A DNA stretch of 64,000 nucleotides from Buxus sempervirens (GCA_947561395.2 OX387192.1:2852001-2916000), one strand, 5' to 3'; shown: positions 44,022-55,704, counted from the first letter of the stretch. Made by a program: numbers and translations. Notes: a model not told the origin generated them from the sequence alone.

Positions 44022-44650
44022 CTTACTCTCCATTGTTGATCGTGGGGTCCTCTTCTTTTCTCTCCAACACCGTCATCAAAGCCTACACTCAAATCGATCG
44101 ACCCCAAGAGGCTTTCTTACTGTTCTACAAAATGCTCCATGACCCAACTCCAGTACTTCCCGACAAATTCACTTTCTCATTTGTCATCAAGTCTTGCGCC
44201 CAGTTATGCGCCATTGAAGAAGGTGAACAGATGCACTGCTTCTTATTGAAAACCGACTTTGCATCTGATCTCTTCGTGCGGAATTCTTTGATTCACATGT
44301 ATGTTCGCTGTAGGAAGATTGGTAGTGCTTATAAGATGTTCGATGAAATGCCAGAGAGAAATGTTGTGTCTTGGAACTCAATGATTGATGGGTTTTTGAA
44401 GACTGGGGACATTGGCGCTGCGCGGAGATTGTTTGACGAAATGCCTCAAAGGAACATTGTATCTTGGAATTGTATGATTTCTGCGCGTAGATTGTTTGAA
44501 CTGATTGAACCTAGTAATTAAATTTTCAAAAGTTTACTCAAGTGAAGATGACCAACCGAGTTTCAAAGTCATACTAAACACTTGAGAGCCCCACTAAGTT
44601 TCAAAACCATCTTAAACAGTTTAGGAGCTTGTGTTTAACATACAAAAAAA

Positions 44651-46361
44651 TTACACAGATGTAACTGCTGCAACAAATTCTTCAATGTTCCTATCTGAGC
44701 TTCCACCTTCATCTATTGCCTCCTTGGCCAACTCTTTCCATCTAATAGCATTCCTTCCGATCTCTTTCCCCTTCTTTCCTTCCATAACTTCATTTATACA
44801 GAGCTCTATTTCTTCTCTTCTGACAATTCCCTTATCATCTACCTTCACCTTCAATCCTACCTTCCAAACATCCACAATAAATTTTGCATTGATCGTTTGA
44901 TCTGCCCATTGAGGCATTGCCACCATTGGTACTCCCAAGCTTATCGCCTCAAGAGTCGAGTTCCACCCACAATGTGTCACGAAACACCCCACTGAATTGT
45001 GAGCCAGTACTTGCGTCTGTGAACACCATGTCACTACAAGGCCTTTCTCTGATGTTTCCTCTTTGAAGTTGCTAGGAAGCTTGTTCTGCTCTGATTCCCT
45101 AACCACCCACAAGAAATAGCTGTTTGTCCTCTTCAGTCCCCATGCCAGTTCCTTTATTTGCTCTTCACTTAGTATTGCATAGCTTCCATATGACACATAA
45201 ACGACGGAACCAGCTCCCTTCGAGCTCAACCACTTGGTGCAATCATCCGAATTCGGCTTGAAGATATCAAGTCCATAAGCTTTGTCATCTTCTATCTGCT
45301 TCTCCAAGTACATAGATGGCAAAGTTGGTCCGATCGTCTTGACCATTCGCCATTGCTTGGCCATCCATTTCACTATCTAATGAAGTTCAGGAACATATGG
45401 TCAATAGTTAGACACTCAAGTATCAAAATGAATTATGTTAGAAGAGAGACTTCTAGTGGTATAAGAACAAGGACTACTAAAGAGGGTTTGAAGGGAATGA
45501 GGAAGCTTGTATACAACTTGCTTCAACTTTGTGGCCCATACAAAAGGGAGAGAGTTCATGTGTTACAAATATCAATTAATTCTACTAATCAAAAAAGCAC
45601 ACACTTATTTGGACCATCGTAAGAACTAAAGCCCCCAACATAAATATAAGGCCAAAAATAAAGTTTATTTCTCAAGAACAAATTAATTAGATCAATGGGA
45701 ATCAAAACCAGACCTCTTCCTCAAGCTTGTCAAATGTGTTGAACAAGAGCCAATCTGCTTTCTCAAAGTTGGAGAATTGCTTCAAGACGAGGTTCAACAA
45801 AAATGGATATGACCCGGGTGCATATACAAAGGATGGTAGCTCTGAAACTCCAAGAAACGGCAATCCAGGAACCGATATCATTGTCCCTTGAATGGGAGTA
45901 CTTAAATTTCCCCGTTGAAAATGGTAGTAGATCGCATTCGCGGCGCCGGTCTGGGTGAAGAAAGAAGCAGAAGCTAAGCCTAGCCTCTTGGCTACATCTA
46001 GTGTCCATATTAAAAGCGAGTCATAAACGAGGCATGTAACAGGATTGCCACAATGGCCTAGTCTTTCAACGAGCTCAGCTAATGTTCTCGAACCCACGGC
46101 TTCAAATCGTTCCTGATAGACATCAAAACTTCCCTTTTCTTTTGTAAAACCATCATCGAAGCCATCGGAAATTGGCTCCACTTTTACTGATCCAGCTTGG
46201 GCATACATGGACTTGGAGATGAAGATGGTTGTGACCAGTGTGACCTTGAGTCCTCTGGAGGCCAGGCGCTTAGAGAACTGGAGCATAGGATTTATGTGAC
46301 CTTGGGCAGGGAAAGGAAACACCAGAACATGAGCTCTGAGAATACTCTTTTTCCTCTCCAT
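44651..46361 (-). CDS. UDP-glycosyltransferase, UGT74-like (UGT-D)
   Basis: Intact minus-strand member of the cluster, predicted to glucosylate an unknown small acceptor. Exon 1 is 45714-46361 and exon 2 is 44651-45376, with a 337-bp GT-AG phase-0 intron (45377-45713). The product is 457 aa. His22 (PAQGHINPM) and Asp114 (CLVYDSLLIW) are present. The PSPG box spans 333-376, from WCSQTQVLAH to QWADQ with the final Gln. Loop residues differ from A and B: VSYGSYAILSEEQ instead of YGSLATPSEEQ, and QWADQ instead of HW(T/S)DQ. Its acceptor range may therefore differ. It shares intron sequence and 5' and 3' flanks with UGT-C, making them sister copies. The first exon-2 residue is Ile where A and B have Val. 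Confidence 0.95.
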
Positions 46362-47280
46362 TGTTTCTCCTTTACGGGTTGTTAATTCCTAGAATGTCTC
46401 AGTCTCAGCCATGGCCAGTTGGTTCTAGAGGAAGTTAACTTCATAAAACAGAGAAATTCATTGAGGCATCTGTCTAGTTTGTGTCTTCATTCAAGTAATG
46501 CTTGAGGAAAACAACAAACTTGATCTTGACTAAAGGTTGAACCACTGACGTGTGCTTTTGTGTTCCTTTGGCCACAAAAAATAACATAATATATAATAAT
46601 AATAATAAGATAACCAAGGGTTCGCCCCGGTTTATTAGGTTTTAAAGCATTGTGGTCCCGAAATGAACCAGGTCCAAATTCAGGCTTCAGTGGTGCCTAG
46701 GCAATGAAAACTTGACCAACCCAGGTGGTTAAACCTGTTGACCCATTTGTTTCCTCTCGCTTAATTTGTTATTTGAGTTTGTTCTTTTTCCACGAAAGCC
46801 AAGTCATTGGACTGACCCAGCAGTTCAACAATGGAATTCACTGACCAAAATTTGGTCTGGGTTTTAGAAAGTTCGTAACTGCACTAGAGGAAAATGGATC
46901 TAAGTTATGATATACATTCATATCCTTTTTTCTGTTTCTCTTGTGGCGCCGAGACCAGTGTTTTCCTGGACAAGACCTCAGAAAGAGACGAACGAGATAA
47001 GAGTGAGCTTGACGTCACTGCGTTCGTAAGATATAAAACAAACAAATGAAAGTATTTTCTTAGATATTTTCTTTCCTTAGGAACATAGACTTCCAGTCTT
47101 CCGGACACAGCTAAAAGAAGCTTGATGAAAGAGAAGGCTAGAACCATGATATGTTATATCCACTCAATATTTTTTTTTTGTTAGTTAGCACACAATTGCT
47201 TAAAAGAAAATACCGTTGAGCTCATCCTTTCTAGATATTATGATGAAAAAGAAAGAATGTTACTCCGTTGGATTAACTGT
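46362..47280 (-). promoter_or_regulatory. UGT-D upstream region, duplicated with the gene
   Basis: It aligns with the UGT-C upstream region and in part with those of A and B. The GGCTAGGCACC-type block is at 46679-46703 (reads TGCCTAGGCAA on the plus strand) and TGACGTCA is at 47010-47017. Homology to the C flank extends to about 47280 (GAATGTTACTCC), near where the hAT element entered the C copy. Confidence 0.6.
47010..47017. promoter_or_regulatory. TGACGTCA palindrome upstream of UGT-D
   Basis: A perfect octamer 656 bases before the UGT-D start, in the same local context (GCTTGACGTCACTGC) as the UGT-C copy. Confidence 0.5.
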
Positions 47281-47766
47281 TATCTGCAGTATGATAGAAT
47301 ATTGCCTTTTGTTTCTTTCCTCTTGAGAGAAACTTTGGGAAAATTAATTTTTAGTAAAACTTTTTCAACATAATTAATATTCAGTAAACTTTATAAAAAT
47401 AATTAATTTCTAATAAACTTTACCAACATAATTAGTTTTTAATGAATTTTAAATTTTAGTGATCTTCATCAAAATAATTAAATTTTAGTCACACTTTTGC
47501 TATTAATAACAAATTCTTCCAAAAAGGCCTACTGACTTGTACAAGCAATAAATTGACTTGTATCTTGAATAAGTGATTTGTACAAGCCATTTGAAATAGT
47601 GATATATGGGTATTCTTAAAATAGTTGATTTGTAATAGTAAAATGTCACTAAAAATTAATTATTTTAATAAAGGTTTTTTAAAAGTTAAAGCTCAAAACT
47701 TTATTGATTGAACCTTAATTATTTTTAGAAAATCACTAAAAATTAATTTTTCCCCAAAAACTACAA
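47281..47766. other. AT-rich intergenic DNA
   Basis: Repeated phrases such as AATTAATTTTTAGT and TTTCACTAAAAATTAATT in both orientations suggest a decayed foldback element. No gene. Confidence 0.4.
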
Positions 47767-48757
47767 TGGGGTGTGCAACTCGGTTTGATTCAGTGGTGCA
47801 ACTCGATTTGATTCAGTTTCAGTCCAAAATTCCCTAAATTGAACAGCCTATTAAAGGGTTGGATGCTCAATTAAACCGAAACCGAACTGAATTCATATAT
47901 TTGCCTAAACTGAACAGAACCAAATTGAATATTATATATATATAATACGTAATATATTAAATTTTGAAAGTTTATCTTTAAACTTTGAGGATATTACAAA
48001 CAATACCCTTGTTTGAGCACAAGCATGTGTTGGTCTAATTTGGTTCAGTTCGGTTTACGTTTCAATTTTCTTATATATTTTCAATTCGGTTTTCTGTTTT
48101 AATATTTTGGCTTGGTTCAATTTGACTACAAACTGTTCCAATCATGATATCATGTGAATTGCATCAACTGCTTCCATTCATGCATGTTTACTACTTGCTG
48201 GGACTTTAAGTCTCACGCGTTTTGTTTTACTGGATTTGTTTTCAGATCCGTTTGGCGAGCCACGTACTGGGGCAGCTATTGAGGGTGAGCTTGAGCGCAG
48301 GCCCGAGGACTTTTACTATCTGTAGTAGGGGTTCTCTTTATGTTATTGTATTTAGTTCCTAGAAACTATCAAAGGGAATGTAGTTATTCTTTTTGGGATT
48401 TGTAAACTTGGGAGTTATCTTTAGATTATCATTTTTGTGTATGAATGCTCATGTGAGAGGCAGTGATAGAGAGATCTTAGTTGCCTTTTTGTATACCTAA
48501 ATGTTGTATTTTGGAGTTGTTACACAGATGCCCTTTTATTATATGGAAAATTTTAAATTCCATGCTTCTTTTTCTTATGCACTCTGATGATTAAATTGTA
48601 ATTGCCCATATTAATTATGCTTATCAGGTTCTTTTGGGCCCATAAGTAAGTTTCGGGTACGGGTTGGTGCCATGATAAGGCAGACCTGGATCTGGGGCGT
48701 TACAATTATATTCGGACTTAAGTTTAAAACAACTCGAACTAAACCGATTTGCATGAC
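47767..48757. mobile_element. hAT-like non-autonomous element split by an LTR fragment
   Basis: Left TGTGCAACTCGGTTTGATTC and right GAACTAAACCGATTTGCAT are rough inverted repeats, with AACCGAAC/GTTCGGTTT-rich interior. A gypsy-type LTR fragment interrupts it from about 48137 to 48704. No target duplication was identified. Confidence 0.5.
48137..48704 (+). mobile_element. Ty3/gypsy-type LTR fragment, 3' end only
   Basis: It ends CTGGGGCGTTACA at 48704. It contains TACTTGCTGGGACTTTAAGTC and GCGCAGGCCCGAGGACTTTT, matching in layout the 3' parts of the LTRs at 4279 and (reversed) 28822. The 5' part is missing. Fossil. Confidence 0.65.
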
Positions 48758-48866
48758 ACAAAAATAAATAAATAAATTTAATGCCCAAGTCAGCTATTTA
48801 GAGGTAAAAGCCATACATAAGTAACTTGCAAAAGCAAAATAAATAAAAGAAGCCCACAACACTAGG

Positions 48867-49896
48867 TGAGATTTCTTAATCTCAGGCTCCTTTCTTTATG
48901 AAACTTGTAACCAAGCAATGAACACAATAGCGAACACAACAATATAGAGAAACACGATTTTTACGAGGAAACCCTAGATTTCTATCTAGGTAAAACCTCA
49001 AGTCCTTTTCAAGGAGACCACGCCTGGAAAATCAAATCACTATGAAAAGAATCGTACAAGAGAATTCAGATTTACAAGAATTCACATCAAAAGTAAATCT
49101 CACTCTAGGTTGATTCCACAACCACTCTATCCATAGCCCTTAATTCATTCATCTCAGCTATTTCGCAAGAAAAAAAAGAAGAAAACAAGGGGTCGGTTGA
49201 ATTTCAAGTATTTAATTTCACCAATAAGATACGGATATTTACTTCACATTTGGAATTACACAGAAAAGACTATTCATCTCAGAGAGGTCTACGGAAAATT
49301 CTGGGAAAACGCCAACGGCTGCCGTCTTATTTGTCAAAGACTTCTCACCCTCTTGGTTGCTCCAAGAATGCACAACCACCTTTTGAGTGTGTCCAGGATG
49401 CCAATTCAAATCTGCTCTAGATCTGGATTTTTTTATCTTCAAGTCTTTCTCCAAGCCTTGAAGAAATCCACTAGCAACCTTCTTGTTTCTGATCTCACGA
49501 GCTCTCTTCTTCTTCACCAAAGAACCACTCGTTCAATCACCTTCTAGAATCCTTCGGATCCACTTTTACATCAGAGGTCAACCAACCCTATAACTACCTG
49601 AGAACCAAACTTAACAACCACTTCAACAACCTAACAGAATTCTAACAAAGATCGTATTCAACCAAGGATTCTGTTAGAGTTACAGCTACAACAGGTTACT
49701 ACTAAACTTGTTGGTAGCAACCTAACACAACATCAAGTTCTAATTTACCTTATTTCACAAAATCTACTTATTTACTAACACAGCATCATGTCTCTTTTAT
49801 TTACTAACTTGTGATACTACCCTGTTAAAAATCTTCACTGGAATTCAAAACTTTTTGTCATCCAATTGTCATAAAGGAAAATAAATTTTCCCAACA
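48867..49896 (-). repeat. 3' LTR of the copia fossil
   Basis: TG...CA termini as above. It matches 59201-59969 apart from the extra segment. The left flank CTAGG (48862-48866) would be one half of the target duplication; the other half is lost with the far LTR end. Confidence 0.85.
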
Positions 49897-50199
49897 ATCT
49901 CCCCCTTGACAATTGCATGACAAAACTAAAAATTCATGAAATACACAACATTGTAACTATACACAGAACTTGTCAAATATACTTAACATACTCGCACCTG
50001 AATTTCAACATTCTCAGCTTACTGTCATTCATGTTAAGCAATTCAGTTAGGAATAGACAAGTCATATACATCAGAGACAAAGCCAAGAAATTCTAATAGT
50101 TATAGCAAAAAAGATTCTAGCAAGTAAGGTTAAAAGCAGAAAAGTCACGTGCATCAGGGACAAGAAAAAAATGACAGTTATATCAAAAAAATTTCAGCC

Positions 50200-50810
50200 A
50201 CCATATAAAAAAACTTTCAGCAACCATATCAGAAAGTCAACTCTCTTCCTTACTCCCCCTTGACATCATCTCCACTTGATTTCTCTCCCCTTGACTCTTC
50301 CTTACTCCCCCTGTTTGATATGCATATTGTCAAGGAGGTCTAGAGATCTTCTTGGCAAATCCTTAAAGTAAGGCATCCATGTCATGCTATTTGGTGAGAA
50401 GATCCTTGAGATAATGTCTTATCTCACTTGAATCCCGCTACCTTGCTTCATGTAGGCTGTCTATCCTTTCAGCCATGTATTCAAGATCAGATTTGAATGT
50501 CATCTGCATGTCCTACATCTGCTTTTGTATGGATTAAACAGATGCTCTGTGCTCTTCTTGGAGTTGATCAATTTTGGATGAAAGGAGTGAAAAATCATTG
50601 GAAGAAGCTTGCCTGGATCTAGAGGGTCCTGATGTTTGGGCAAGGCATCTATCCTTTGTGGATTTATCCAAGATGAGACGAAGTTTGACATATGATTCTG
50701 TGGGGGGGAAAGAACAATGCCTTTGCTTAAAATAATATTTGAAATCAAAACACCAAAAGGTAATTTGTATGACACACCTTTTGAAGATTCAACAGCCAAG
50801 ATGTGATAAA
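50200..50810 (-). other. Possible additional 3' frame of the copia fossil
   Basis: Between the polypurine tract and the foldback element, a minus-strand frame (50500-50799) reads SYKLPFGVLISNIILSKGIV. This recalls the LP(Y/F)G(M/V)LI phrase of plant retroelement-associated extra ORFs found downstream of pol in some SIRE-like copia elements. The remainder is low-complexity (CTCCCCCTTGAC occurs several times at 50250-50330). Broken fossil; family assignment weak. Confidence 0.35.
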
Positions 50811-51371
50811 AAATGGTGGAAGCTATACAAAAGGATTGTCCTTGAAGGAGAGAGAGAGGGAGGCGGAGTTAAAGTGAGCGACTTACCAGCTTTTTGAGCA
50901 CTATAGCTCTTGTAGATCACCGGAGAGAGAGAAAGACTGAGAGGCAATGTGCACCACTACTTTACTCTTTGGGATTGACCAGTCTTGCCGGTTCAATCTA
51001 AAAAACCATGGCGCCACCTTTACCATTGGCCATTAGCAATTGGGAATCAAAGCATCAAGTTTCACATTGCCTACTGAAAGAAAAGACATCTCACAGACCC
51101 CAACTAATCCTAACAAGTTCTTCAAGTCTAGGAGAAGCCAAAAAAAGAAAAAAAAACAGAAAGCATTGAAAACTTAGAAAAACGTTCGTGTTAAGGCAAT
51201 GATAAATGCGGCTTAGTAGTTTAAGCTAGTTCCCACCAAAGATCAAGGTGTCTTAAACAAAGAAAGTGACTCACAAGGCAAAGCCTCCAAGCACTAAAGC
51301 AGCTCTAAAGACTGAAAGCCCATTACTTCAGAAGAGCAATAAAGGTGGTGGCAATGTGGGTCGATGGTGGT
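50811..51371. other. Copia interior without recognised content
   Basis: A purine-rich patch lies at 50840-50875 and mixed sequence follows. No gene, repeat termini or conserved retroelement domain was recognised. Confidence 0.4.
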
Positions 51372-52106
51372 AGCTGTTAGAAAGCCGAGACGTCGACCAA
51401 GCCACCCATTGTCATGACTCATCACCAGAGATCATGAGTTAGCCATGCGTCCTATGGTGCTCGAGATATCCGTCAGATCCAACCTCGTCAAAGTGGTGTC
51501 GCAATTTGCTCATCGTCGACACCTGCGTCTCAACGTTCTTAGCTGCTCTGGCAATGTACCCAATGTCACCCTGCACCACCATGCTTTATTTTATTTAATA
51601 GAAAGGCATTTGCACATAGGCGGAGGCCATCCCTAAAAGGCCATGAGCATATAGTTTGTGATCACCTGTTGGCCGAAAAAAGGAAAGGGCAAACTAGTAT
51701 TTTGTTATATTCGACCAAAGAGGGTGTGCACAAAATACGGTGTTTGTCCATTTTCATATGGGTTGTGTTGTTATTTGCCCTTTCCTTTTTCTGGCCAACA
51801 GGTGATCACAAACTATATGCTCATGGCCTTTTGGGAAGGCCTTTTGGGGATGGTCTCCGCCTACGTGCGTATGCCTTTCTATTAAATAAAATAAAGCAGG
51901 GTGGTGCAGGGTGACATTGGGTACACTATCGGAGAAGCTAAGAACGCTGAGACGTAGGTGTCGACGACGAGCAAACTGCAACACCACTTCGACGTTGGAT
52001 CCAGTGGATATCTCGAGGGCCATAGGATGCATGGCTGACTCATGCTCTCTGGTGATGAGCCATTAGCAATGGGTGGCTTGGTCGACCTCTCGGCTTTCTA
52101 ACAACT
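51372..52106. mobile_element. Large foldback element with arms of about 330 bp
   Basis: AG(C/T)TGTTAGAAAGCCGAG at the left and its complement at the right begin two arms (51372-51700 and about 51775-52106) that pair almost completely. Examples are GGTGATCACAAACTATATG and TTTATTTTATTTAATAGAAAG with their complements. The loop is about 70 bases (ACCAAAGAGGGTGTGCAC). Apparent frames in the two arms are mirror copies of each other. No target duplication was clear. If transcribed it would form a long hairpin RNA. Confidence 0.9.
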
Positions 52107-52513
52107 CCAAGTTTCAGAGCCAAACTATTTTGCACTTGAAGACGATTACTTCTGAAGAGTGAAACCGCACGATTGCTTATGGTATTCTATGAAATACTAA
52201 GGTAACGGCAAGTCCAGCACTTGGAATTTGTTAGAGTGTACAAGGATGAACCACAAAAAAAATGAGATTGAAAGATCCTTCAAGCAATTGAAGAAATGAA
52301 ATCGGAGAGAACCTTACCCAAGCGTTTTTTCCCCCTTTTGTGTTTCTTCGAACAGATTTAATCGAGAAGATGAGGAGAAGTAATTAAAGCCCTTTTATAT
52401 TTCACTCTTATGTAGCTCCAATAGACTACCCAGAACATTAGGCGTAACTTAAGTCAAGTTACATGGTACTTATACTAAGTAACTCGAAGCTGTTTTTTCT
52501 GTAGAGAGAGGGG
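52107..52513. other. Short unassigned stretch before the solo LTR
   Basis: No gene. The last five bases, AGGGG (52509-52513), are the target duplication of the solo LTR. Confidence 0.5.
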
Positions 52514-55500
52514 TGTGGGCGCATCGTGACGCCGCACTACGGGGCTCACGGGAGTGCGTGCTTCCTTTTTTTGGGAAAATCAGGGTTTTGGAGTCGCCAC
52601 TACCTGATGGGGTGTAGGCAAACACCCACGTGCCTAGGTTTGTCTTTTAGGCTGGTTTGTGGCTTAGGATTCTGTGTAAAGTCTCGGTTATAGTCCAAGG
52701 AAGTCCGTAGACACCTCGGTCCGCCCCGTCGAGTGACAAGTCCCACGGGTTTCCTAGTTTTAGAGTCAACTGCTTTTGGTCTCACCTAATCCTAATCCGA
52801 TATACAGCATTTGGTTAAGTCTGGTGGGGACCACCTAAGTGGTGTAGGTCCCCTTTTATTTGATTTTATCTTGTTTATGTAGGTGATCTAGGTTTGGGAT
52901 GTGGGCCCCGTTGGAAGGCCCAAGGATGCCAATTTGGGCTTTAGTGAAAGCCCAAGTCCCATTTGGGGTTACGTTGGATAACCCCCTTTCGGTTTTGGTT
53001 GATTTTATTTAAGGTTTGATCCAGAGAGTTTAAGTTAAGATTTTATGCTTAGTGGGCTTGGATGGTTTGTGGGCCCATTGGGTGGGTCCCACATGGCTAC
53101 CTTTAGATTTGTTAATCTTGGTTAAGTTCTTCCAATTAGGCTAGGAATGGGCTTGGGGCCCATAACCTAGGCTTGGGCTTGAAAGCCCAAGGCTTTCTGG
53201 GATTAGGGTTTTGGACCCCTTTTCCTTCTGGCTAAGTAGGCTTCCCCTATAAGGAGTTGGGCCCGATAGGCCCAAGCCCATGTCACGGCCAAACCAAACC
53301 TAAACTAACCAGCATGCTTTGGTTTGGGCTTTTATTGGGCCTCATGAGGTTTGGCCCATCCACTTGAGCTATTTGGTTGGATTTTAGGTTAAAGCTTGCA
53401 AGTTGGACTGGGTGGGCCCCGTTGGAAGGCCCACAATGAATCAAGCTGGACTCGAATGGTCTAAGGCCCACAGTGGGTTTCCGATTGACCCGAAAACCCT
53501 GCTGGGTGGTCTGGTTTAATTGAAAAAGGATTAAACAATGGCAAGGGGGGTTGAAAACTGGTTTTTTAGTATTTACAGGGTATGTCGGTCATACTGTATA
53601 CACACTTAACCAAAATTAAATTTCAGTTAAGTGTGAAACCAGGCTTGCCCGACCTGTGTGTTCAGGCAAGCACAAAAGAAACATTTTTTTGAGTTTTTGA
53701 TAGGGCGTTGGTTTACTGGGATTCCAAGGGTGCCTGGCAGCTGTGTGGGCCCGTGTTTGGGCCCACAGTGGCTCATGGATGGGGGGATGACCCCTTTTAG
53801 GCTACTTTTTTGGGACCTTTCGGAATAAGGGTGAAGGGGATCATGCTAAAGGGGTTCAAAACAGCAAAAGGAAGGAGGAGGGGGGGGGGGGGGGGGGGGG
53901 GAGAATTATCCATACATGCTTGGTGATCATGGAGGGGGAAATAAGGGCATGCATGATATTCCAAATCAGTGGGTAACAAGGCCATGGCAAGGGGGTGGGG
54001 ACATGCTACTCAAGACATGTATGTGAAATTTCTAATCCTAAACATGCATGCTTCATGGTATGGCAAGTACATAAAAAAAACAACAATAACATAAGTTAGC
54101 ATGTTAATAAGAAGGGACAATGGGGGTTTCAAGGGTACATTAGACAAGAAGGGGAGGGGAACATGCTCACCTTGTCGAAATAAAAAAGGAAGGTAGCTCA
54201 AAGGATTTCAAATGAGTTCATGCCTTGAGAACCACCCTTAAACCCTATTAATTAATCTCTTACCCTCTTTCCTTGCTGATCAAACCGGCTCCCCCACCTC
54301 CATGGGAGTTTTAACCACTTGGCGTGGGAGGGAAGATGGACAATAGAATGGGAAAAGCATGCTCAAATGGGGGAAAATAGTAGATAAGAACACATGCTCA
54401 TAACTTAACCATTTTCATATATGTTCAACATAATACCGCAAGAACACTAACCTTGGGGTTAGAAATCCCTTTTGAATTGTATTGAAGTCTCTTTGAAGCC
54501 GGAGCAGCAACTTGACACCTCCTTATGATCCACCAAGTCCTTCCAAGTTTTTTTCAAAGCTCCAAGAGAAGGAGGAAGAGGTAGGGGAGGGTTTTAAAGT
54601 GGTTTGGAAGGGGTTTGGGGTGTTAAGGAAGGGTTGAGAGGGTGGAGGAGGAGGTCTTGAGCAAGGTAGGGTGAGGGAAAAATTCGGGAGCCAACAACCT
54701 TCAGCCAAATGGCTAGGGTTGCTATTTATAGGCAAAAAAAAAAATAACCGAAATTGAATTTCGGTTATTTTTGTTTCAGGGCGGTTATACCATTTTTAGG
54801 TGTAACCAAAAATTTAATTTCGGTTACACCTATTTCCGACATGCAATCATGAAAAATCAGAGATTTTATTAGGAAATCTATCGGAAAATCTAGATTCTTA
54901 CTTTATGAACCAAAATTAAATTTCGGTTATGCACATTTTGTGTATAACTGAAAATTAATTTCGGTTATTTTATAATAAAAAAAGATTTTCTTACGAATTT
55001 GCCCCTGGATTTGATGGATTTGATTTGATATTATCTTGATTTTTTATTTATTTTAAATCACAAAATCGAGATATTTTGAGATAAAACATTATTATATTCC
55101 TGATATTTTCGTTGGCCGTCCTTTCAGTCCTTTGCTCGCCATGTGGCACGTTCCTACAATTTTACCACGTGGGCAGCTTCTGACAATTCTGCCCTAGAGC
55201 CTGAACTGCTCATAACTTTCTCATCTGAGCTCTAATTCTAGTAAACTCAATTGCGCTGGAACCGGGTCGAGATCCTCTATCCACTGGGATAGGGTTTTGT
55301 AGCAAATTCAAGTTTTTAGTAGAAAGCTGAAGCCGCGTCTGGAATCTCAATCCGCTCATATCTCCCAGATCCGAACCTTGATTCTGGCAAATTCAATTGC
55401 ATCGGAATCGTGTCAGAAATTTCTTTCTCTTGGGATAGAAATAGCAAATAATCTAGATTTGACCAGAAAGTCAATTTCTACTCCCCTGGGAATTGATCTG

Positions 55501-55699
55501 CCCATAAATCCTTCATCTGGACTCCGATTCCGACAAACTTAGTGGCTTTAGAACCTTGTCGGAAATCTCTATCCATAGGGATGAAGTATGGCAATCAATT
55601 TGAACTTGATCAGAAAGCCAATTTTGGTTTTTAGGGTTTTGAACTGTTTTGTTGTTTTTTAGCACCTTTTCTGGTTTGATCAAAATTTGGGTGCTTACA
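52514..55699 (+). mobile_element. Solo LTR, 3.2 kb, third family, nested in the copia fossil
   Basis: It starts TGTGGGCGCATCGTGACG and ends TTGGGTGCTTACA. The 5-bp target duplication AGGGG lies at 52509-52513 and 55700-55704. GGAGTCGCCACTACCTG near the start, CCGCCCCGTCGAGTGAC and GTGGGGACCACC also appear in the LTR at 63387, so the two belong to one family. AAATTTCGGTTA-type motifs recur at 54745-54965. There is no internal domain or coding gene. Confidence 0.92.
53880..53901 (+). repeat. Run of 22 G
   Basis: A homopolymer of G inside the solo LTR. It could form a G-quadruplex, or its length may be a sequencing or assembly artefact. Confidence 0.9.
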
Positions 55700-55704
55700 A
55701 GGGG

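Larger units (their letters stand above)
41814..44521 (+). pseudogene. Pentatricopeptide repeat (PPR) protein gene fragment split by a solo LTR
   Basis: PPR proteins bind organellar RNA. The N-terminal part (41814-42072, 86 codons) reads LLQRCATVGQIQQLHTLTIK and KTGLHLNNPLVAARFVQSI. After the LTR (42073-44021) and its target duplication the gene resumes at about 44027: FLSNTVIKAYTQIDRPQEAF, LPDKFTFSFVIKSCAQL and DLFVRNSLIHMYVRC. It continues with two repeats ending MPERNVVSWNSMIDGF and MPQRNIVSWNCMIS (about 44485). Apart from the LTR, the frame changes by one base near 44040. The 3' part is lost: PPR homology stops where sequence shared with the UGT-C flank starts (about 44500). About 245 codons remain of a protein usually 500-700 aa. 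PLS-class repeats are likely. Confidence 0.9.

Noticed and set aside
51445-52032. Apparent pair of related frames on opposite strands (RPMVLEIS and HPMALEIS)
   Set aside because: They are the two arms of one foldback element read from either side.
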